Part shown: positions 12,442 to 12,480 of the stretch, one piece after another
Layout of the letters: every line of letters begins with the position of its first letter
Position numbering within the stretch: the stretch's first letter is position 1
Source: an uncultured Ruminococcus sp.
GTDB lineage: Bacteria; Bacillota; Clostridia; Oscillospirales; Ruminococcaceae
Assembly (NCBI GenBank): GCA_945876155.1
Contig: CAMCMW010000014.1
Coordinates: forward strand, 1-12,480
Length of the DNA: 12,480 nt
Reading direction: 5' to 3'
Made by a program: the position numbers and the translations under genes
Notes under the pieces: generated by a model
Database searches by the model: none
What the model saw: the letters and a program-made list of their open reading frames with translations, nothing else
What the model was told of the DNA's origin: nothing

Positions 12442-12480
12442 ATGAACATTTTCGGTGCTCTTAGTATCGCCAGTGCGGTT
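12442..12480 (+). CDS. Mini-ORF 3, cut by the window end
   Basis: Begins MNIFGALSIASAV and is still open at the last base, so its length is unknown. It has a ribosome binding site (GGGGGTGAT from 12430) and sits in the third cassette. The visible part is hydrophobic and small-residue rich, closer in character to mini-ORF 1 than to mini-ORF 2. It may be another tiny peptide or the start of a longer gene. Confidence 0.5.
   Translation, partial: MNIFGALSIASAV

Larger units (their letters stand above)
12118..12480 (+). repeat. Three tandem promoter plus mini-ORF cassettes
   Basis: Three units start at 12118, 12256 and 12377 (spacing 138 and 121), each opening with the identical 19 bases CACTTTTTGTCGTGAGTTT. 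In every unit TATAAT begins exactly 34 bases after the unit start. A strong ribosome binding site and an ATG follow, 65-68 bases after the unit start. The regulatory DNA is conserved, while the peptides encoded differ. The third unit runs out of the window and more may follow. Confidence 0.85.

Overview
This window carries a nearly complete type III CRISPR-Cas locus, best read as subtype III-D (III-D2/III-Dv-like), between two inward-facing CRISPR arrays. The DNA is AT-rich, the ribosome binding sites are strong GGAGG types, and the promoters are TTGACA/TATAAT types, often with an extended -10. Together with the codon style this points to a Gram-positive Clostridia member. A Ruminococcus-like host is my guess, from general impression and not from any search.

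Layout. Positions 1-798 hold the C-terminal part of a WYL-domain regulator, broken by an in-frame TAA. Positions 818-1192 hold array 1 on the + strand: promoter, long leader, three repeats and a terminator. A separate promoter at 1204-1232 starts a tight five-gene + strand operon: cas10 without an HD domain, a Cas7-Cas5(Csx10)-Cas11-like fusion, a double Cas7, Csx19, and a long Cas7 with an insertion and a cysteine cluster (TIGR03986-like). cas6 lies convergent on the - strand with its own promoter and overlaps the operon's 3' end. Divergent from cas6 is a two-gene unit: a CARF-HEPN ribonuclease (Csx1/Csm6-like) whose stop overlaps the start of a MYG1/UPF0160 (DHH-like) phosphoesterase. A bidirectional terminator then separates it from array 2 (six repeats, - strand), whose leader at the right is homologous to that of array 1.

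How it should work (family knowledge plus inference). Cas6 cuts pre-crRNA from both arrays. The Cas7 and Cas5 domains of the three RAMP proteins, with Csx19 and the Cas11-like tail, form the crRNA backbone. Cas10 keeps the two aspartates of its cyclase motif but has no HD DNase, so interference should rest on target-RNA cleavage by Cas7 and on cyclic oligoadenylate signalling to the CARF-HEPN RNase. The coupled MYG1-like enzyme is the least explained part and could process RNA or remove the signal. No cas1 or cas2 is present.

The last 360 bases, beyond array 2, are unrelated in appearance: three tandem cassettes, each with the same promoter block, a very strong ribosome binding site and a tiny ORF (19, 15 and at least 13 residues). 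The peptides differ while the regulatory DNA is conserved. I do not recognise this arrangement.
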